Positions 59,775 through 64,000 of a stretch of 64,000 nt of DNA are shown here, piece by piece (the stretch's first letter is position 1; each line of letters begins with the position of its first letter). The notes under the pieces were generated by a model. It made no database searches and was not told the origin of the DNA. It saw only the letters and a program-made list of their open reading frames with translations. A program made the translations under genes and the position numbers. The stretch comes from Globodera rostochiensis (Eukaryota > Nematoda > Chromadorea > Rhabditida > Heteroderidae): positions 3,312,295 to 3,376,294 of the forward strand of contig JAEVLN010000002.1 of assembly GCA_018350325.1 (NCBI GenBank). The letters are read 5' to 3'.

Positions 59775-61707
59775 TTTATGTTTGAAGGCCGGCCCTACCA
59801 AAGGGATCATCACAGCCAAACGGGGAATCAGCACAGCCATCAAATAAGTGACCAAAACCCAGCCAATCCGAAAACCTTTGTCAACAAACTAAAAATATTG
59901 TGTTTTTTTTTGCATTTAAAGGGATAAGAAAGAAAGAAAGGACCGACCATTGCAGGAACACTCGGAAAGCGAGAGGTGAACTTCCTTCGGAACCCTTTGT
60001 AGAACATGTCAAACACCACGTACATCGCTATTGAATGGCCCAACATGGATTGAATGCACAGAAAGGCATTAATCGCAGAATAAAGTCTAAATTCAAAATT
60101 TAATTTCTTTTTTTTTTCACAAACAAACCCGGTTTGTGGCACATTGACAGTGATCGTCTCCTTGACATGCGTCCCGAAACCGTTGTAGCCAAAAAGTCCG
60201 ATTGCAATCATAAACAACTAAATAATAATATAAAAGAAAATAATCGTTCCTCAAAAAGCTTGAGGTACTGTGCAAAGGCACATTGTTGTTGGCAGAACGC
60301 CAAAGTTGTCGAGAAAATCTTCCGGCGTGGCCAATTTATTTTCAATCGGCAGAATCATTGTTTGTCCCTCGAAGGCGTACATCGACATTCCGACAAAAAT
60401 TATCTGAAATTTGTTCAACAAAATAATAAATATGAAAATGCCCACCGTATTGGTGAAATTTGTGTAGGACGGCAGCTCGTCCCATTTGCTGGGCTGCGTC
60501 AGCGTAAATTGCATAATCACTCCGGCCCCAAGCAAAAAGAAAACGGAAGAAACCGCGGCAAAAACACTGATCACGCGCATTTCAGTGAACCTTGTCAAAT
60601 AACAAAGGCATTTCATCGAAAATGCCCCAAATTCCCAAACATATTCGTAAAAGTGATAAAAACAGTGGCAATTGTGGCCATCAATGTGGTGGAATTGCCA
60701 AGCCACGAGCCGAGCATGTGCACCATATTGTCAGCGATGAAGAGAATTGCAACGGCACACATCCCTGATTTGTGAGATAAAAGTGTTAAAGTCCAGAAGA
60801 ACAGCAAACCGAGTTGATAGAAGAGAATGGTAATGTTAACAACGTACCTAAAAGTTAAAAAGGTATAAAGACTAAATATTATAAAGGCATACGGACATTA
60901 TTCTTTTGCTGTTCTGACGCAGAAATGGCACTTCGCTGTAGTCGCACACTCTTTTCGCAAAATGGCCGTAATCGAGTGATGGGACGCCAGACCTGGAATA
61001 ATTGTGAATGGAAATGTTTAAATAATTGAGTAATTTTGGTTTAATTCTTAAAAAGTCAATAGCTTTTAGGGGGCCCGCGAAGACGACTAAAATTCGATTA
61101 GTTTTTTAAATTGTCTAAAAACGAACCAATTGATTCAATTAAATGAAGTGATAATATCTCAAAGGACCCCTTTTTAAACGTTTTAGTCAAAAATTTAAAC
61201 TTTTTGAATTTATTTGGGGGTTTGAAAGTGGTCAAAATAAATAATGAAACCAAACTATTAGCAAAAATGGATTGCACACCCACTTTTGGCCAAATGTTGA
61301 GCAGAGCGGACAAGAATGTGGTTGCCATACCAGTTAAAGCCAGCAATGACAAAAGTGAGAGCTAACGAAACCTAAATTAAACCAATAATAAAAGTCGCAT
61401 AGCAAAAGCAAAACCCATTTCCCGCCAAGCATCCACGCATAAGGCAATGAAAAGCAACCGGCGTTGAACATACTCTTCGAGAGCGTCAAAACAGCGCGAT
61501 GGGACCTAACACAAAAATTAATTGGTTTTATTTATATAATATAACAACGAAAAAGGTATGGGTAATTACGAAATCACATCGCCCTGACGACGATCTGTGG
61601 GCCGAACCAAAGCCTGAACATCATTGGAATCGGAGGGAGTCGAAATTGAGACGGGTTCTGCTTGCAGAGTCCCTTGCCCTTGTTGAGAAGAATTGGGATG
61701 CGCCTCC
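59563..61707 (-). CDS. Amino-acid/proton transporter of the SLC36 (AAAP) type
   Basis: ATG 61707 starts a Gln/Ser-rich cytosolic N-terminus. Next are SHRAVLTLSKSMFNAGCFSL and PYAWMLGGKW (TM1 of the AAAP fold), LALTGMATTFLSALLNIW-type helices, LFFWTLTLLSHKSGMCAVAI, FIADNMVHMLGSWLGNSTTL, FAAVSSVFFLLGAGVIMQFT, the SLC36-like segment FVGMSMYAFEGQTMILPIEN, LFMIAIGLFGYNGFGTHVKE, SMLGHSIAMYVVFDMFYKGF, GVTSGTLCALVYPPFFQIV and a final helix GILTKILIGLIGIF, with TAA at 59563. About 11 membrane segments over roughly ten exons. It should move small amino acids across the plasma or lysosomal membrane. The substrate cannot be read from sequence. A segment at 61080-61260 is intronic. Confidence 0.85.
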
Positions 61708-62109
61708 ATTTTCCCTTTTAAAAAAAATGACCCGTAAACAAAACACAATCAAAAGATTTGGTAAAAGTTAAAGAAAAAACTGACAGGAAAAAATTCAGTG
61801 TCAATCAGGGAAAGCATTATTGAGTACCAAAAGCATCTTATTTTTTTACAAAATTATGCCAAATATTCAAAATTTAAGTATTTAGAAACTTTGCTTAATC
61901 GGAAACTAAGCTACTCGTTAACAGGGGAAATATTCAATATTATTGAAACAAAAAACCGCTCACTTTTTTATTTTTATGAATCACGATAGATACAATAAAT
62001 ATGTACAGATTCCATTATTCATATCAGTAAAGGAGTGAATCAACAATTATAATCTCATTAATCTATTTTCTGTTTGAATCCCTACATAAATTTGTTCGTC
62101 CTCTGTCCA
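61708..62109. other. Intergenic, no gene seen
   Basis: About 400 bp, AT-rich, between the transporter start and the stop of the F-box-family-like gene. The short plus-strand open frame at 61798-61989 has no supporting features. Confidence 0.5.
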
Positions 62110-63015
62110 TCACTTCTTGGGCTCACTTGGACCTTCGTTTTCGTCAATCATTCTGAAAATTAGAAAAATTTTGCACAATGGGAGGGGAATTTTAAGACAA
62201 TTCTTATCCTACCCGTCGCCGATGTCCCTGTCTTTGATGTTAACAATGATGCGATTCCATTGACAGTGCCATTCCCACTCAATTGCCTCCTCCTCCCACT
62301 TGGCCCATTGGTCCTCTTCTCGCACAATTGGACAACGCACCAACATCAATCTGTCGTATTCTCCGAAGTGTCGCAATGTCAAACGCTCCCCCGTCAGTGT
62401 GTTCTTTAGCTCAAATGGTTCAACGCCATAAGGTGAACACAGGCGGATGAAGAAATTGACCGGCTCAGAAGCGTTGACAAATGACTTAAAGGAAGGGAAT
62501 AATTTACGGTACTTTTCGGTTTTGGGGCCCAAATTCAAATTTTTAAAAAATCAACAAAAGGGCGCGTACTCACCGCCGAATGCTAGAATCATATTTGTGC
62601 GAATTTCTCTGGCGCGAAGGTGTTAAAAACCGCGGAGCCGATCCATTTGAAGACATATTAGCGCAAATTGTGGCATTTATGCCTCCGAAATAATTCTGGC
62701 ACGTAGTTTTTGCAATTTTACGCGCCATTGTGTTGATTTTATAAAATTTTGAATTTGGGCCCCAAAACCGAAAAGTACCTAATTTACTCTCAAACATTAT
62801 AAAATGAAAGAATTAATTACCTCTTTGAGTCCATCCATTCCTGTTGGAAAATAATCACGAAACATCTTCGGAAGACCATCTCCACGGGCAGTGAGTAACC
62901 ATTTGGCCACGGCTTGACGAGGAGAAGCATCGGTGTTGTCTTCGGCCGGAAACTCGGGGAAATGTCTATAGGAATGGATCGAAACTCGTTCTCTTTCAAC
63001 TCGTTCCCTTTTCAT
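62110..63015 (-). CDS. C-terminal module of a cyst-nematode F-box-like family, probably partial
   Basis: Exons: 63015-about 62821 (RHFPEFPAEDN, AKWLLTARGDGLPKMFRDYF, GMDGLKE), about 62490-62215 (SFVNASEPVNFFIRLCSPYG, PFELKNTLTGERLTLRHFG, LMLVRCPIVREEDQWAKWEE, EWEWHCQWNRIIVNIKDRDI) and about 62152-62110 (MIDENEGPSEPKK). Joins are in phase. The pattern (PFELKN.LTGERL, LLVRCPI.R.ED.WAKWE) is one I associate from memory with a large Globodera F-box/FBA-like family acting with SCF ubiquitin ligases. No F-box is visible upstream, so the copy is 5'-incomplete or truncated. Its first intron contains a MITE. Family assignment is tentative. Confidence 0.55.
62508..62779. mobile_element. MITE with about 37-bp inverted repeats and 8-bp TSD
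   Basis: The 272-bp element is flanked by perfect 8-bp direct repeats TAATTTAC (62500-62507 and 62780-62787). Termini are near-perfect inverted repeats of about 37 bp starting GGTACTTTTCGGTTTTGGGG. No transposase frame. It lies in an intron of the F-box-like gene. The 8-bp duplication suggests hAT relatives, though the terminus differs from the other two. Confidence 0.88.
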
Positions 63016-63511
63016 CAACTCGTTCCCCTCTATAAAAATGACAAAAAACCTCAAAAATCGTACAAAACTCGTGCGAAAAACACGGATTCGGGTTCCTTTT
63101 TTACGTACGTCGAACCCCGGACCCAAATTCGAACATTTGGTCGTAAAAAACTTTTTTCACAAAAAAAAAATTTTCGGAAAATTTTTTTATAAAGTCGTTA
63201 AAAGTTATTGCTAGGGGTTTTTGGGCTCCTAGGGTTACTATTTTGATTGGGTTCAAGACCCCGGGCCCGGTTTCGAAAAATTTTCGAAAACAACATTTTT
63301 TTTCAAAATCAATTTTCTGTAACAAAATCGTTCAATGAATATCTCTGTTCGCTCTCCCAGGTCGTAACTAAAATTTTTCAAATATGGACTTCAAAGGGCA
63401 AAAAATAAGATTTTAGGGTCAGAAATAAGGGCATTTTACAAAATGTTTCAAAATATAGTAAAATCTTTATTTTTTTGCATGAAATATGCGTTTTTTAGCC
63501 ATATTTCTCTC

Positions 63512-64000
63512 GGTAGGGGACGACTGAGTCGAGTCTGGGCCAACTGAGTCTGGCCAACTGAGTCTGGTGGCCAACTAAGTCTGGCCAACTGAGTCTGGTT
63601 GGCAGGAAAAATTTTTAAACTTAAATCTTGTAAAATAAAACAAAACTTTCTTAAACAAAAATTAAAGCAAACAAACATAACAGAATAAAACAATCATTGA
63701 TTCAATTCTTCATGTGACACTTTTTGGAAATTCCGGCAAGAAAATCGATTATTCTTTGGGGGTTTTGATTCTGCATGGCATATTGATGGTCGCCCAAAAA
63801 ATGGTACTTGGGGTTCGTTAGGCTTAGGCCTATGCCACCATGGCTTGGGGTTTGTTAGGCTTAGGCCTAAGGCTATTAATGTAAAAAACGATAACAAATG
63901 GAAAAATTTTTCAAAAAATCATAAATGTTGAAATCATAGGACTCAGTTGGCCAGACTCAGTTGGCCATCAGACTCAGTTGGCCAGACTCAGTCGGCCAGA
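63512..64000. mobile_element. Inverted-repeat element of CCAACTGAGTCTGG units, cut by window edge
   Basis: At 63520-63602 tandem units CCAACTGAGTCTGG lie in one orientation; at 63940-64000 they return inverted (CCAGACTCAGTTGG). Between them are AT-rich sequence and two short stretches of GTTAGGCTTAGGCCTA. The layout (tandem-array arms in opposite orientation) copies that of the element at 29700 with a different unit. The right end is outside the window. Confidence 0.65.

Overview
The window is eukaryotic nuclear DNA and looks like a nematode, most likely a plant-parasitic cyst nematode (Globodera/Heterodera group). The evidence is small intron-rich genes with many 30-60 bp introns, short intergenic gaps, runs of same-strand genes 150-450 bp apart, apparent GC-AG introns, and a C-terminal module that I associate from memory with an expanded cyst-nematode F-box-like family. 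The species call is inference. Gene calls come from reading spliced exons and matching them to remembered family sequences; no search was run.

Left part (1-21.6 kb). A minus-strand RAP1GAP-type Rap GTPase-activating protein runs off the left edge. It has a GoLoco exon near 10.7 kb, the RapGAP catalytic exons between 3.9 and 1.7 kb, and a coiled coil at 0-0.4 kb. Its long introns and the flanking DNA to about 18 kb are full of G-tracts (C-rich in the sense strand) and short tandem arrays. A small plus-strand gene follows at 18.4 kb, then a minus-strand coiled-coil gene (19.1-21.6 kb) whose first intron carries a 1.16-kb hAT-like element and a fold-back element.

Middle part (22.9-49.2 kb). In order: neuferricin (-), GPATCH1 (-) close behind RBM8A/Y14 (-), a fold-back element, coronin (+), dyskerin (-), Ran (+), a DNAJC4-like J protein (-), a NIP45/Rad60-like protein with SUMO-like domains (-), a 347-bp hAT-like MITE, and DRG1 (+). 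A 3.7-kb intron of DRG1 contains an antisense single-pass membrane protein gene.

Right part (49.5-64 kb). PDCD2 (+) converges with XPB/ERCC3 (-) with 73 bp between stop codons. Upstream of XPB on the same strand lie two VMA21-type genes in tandem, two or three unrecognised genes (one with a signal peptide), an SLC36-type amino-acid transporter, and an F-box-family-like fragment whose intron holds a third 8-bp-TSD element.

Most housekeeping genes here act in RNA processing and ribosome/translation biology (GPATCH1, Y14, dyskerin, DRG1, PDCD2), nuclear transport (Ran), transcription/repair (XPB) or V-ATPase assembly (VMA21). The most unusual signal is a set of minisatellites that abut, and appear to have grown out of, splice junctions or a start-codon region (14.2, 18.4, 23.5, 27.6 and 58.2 kb).
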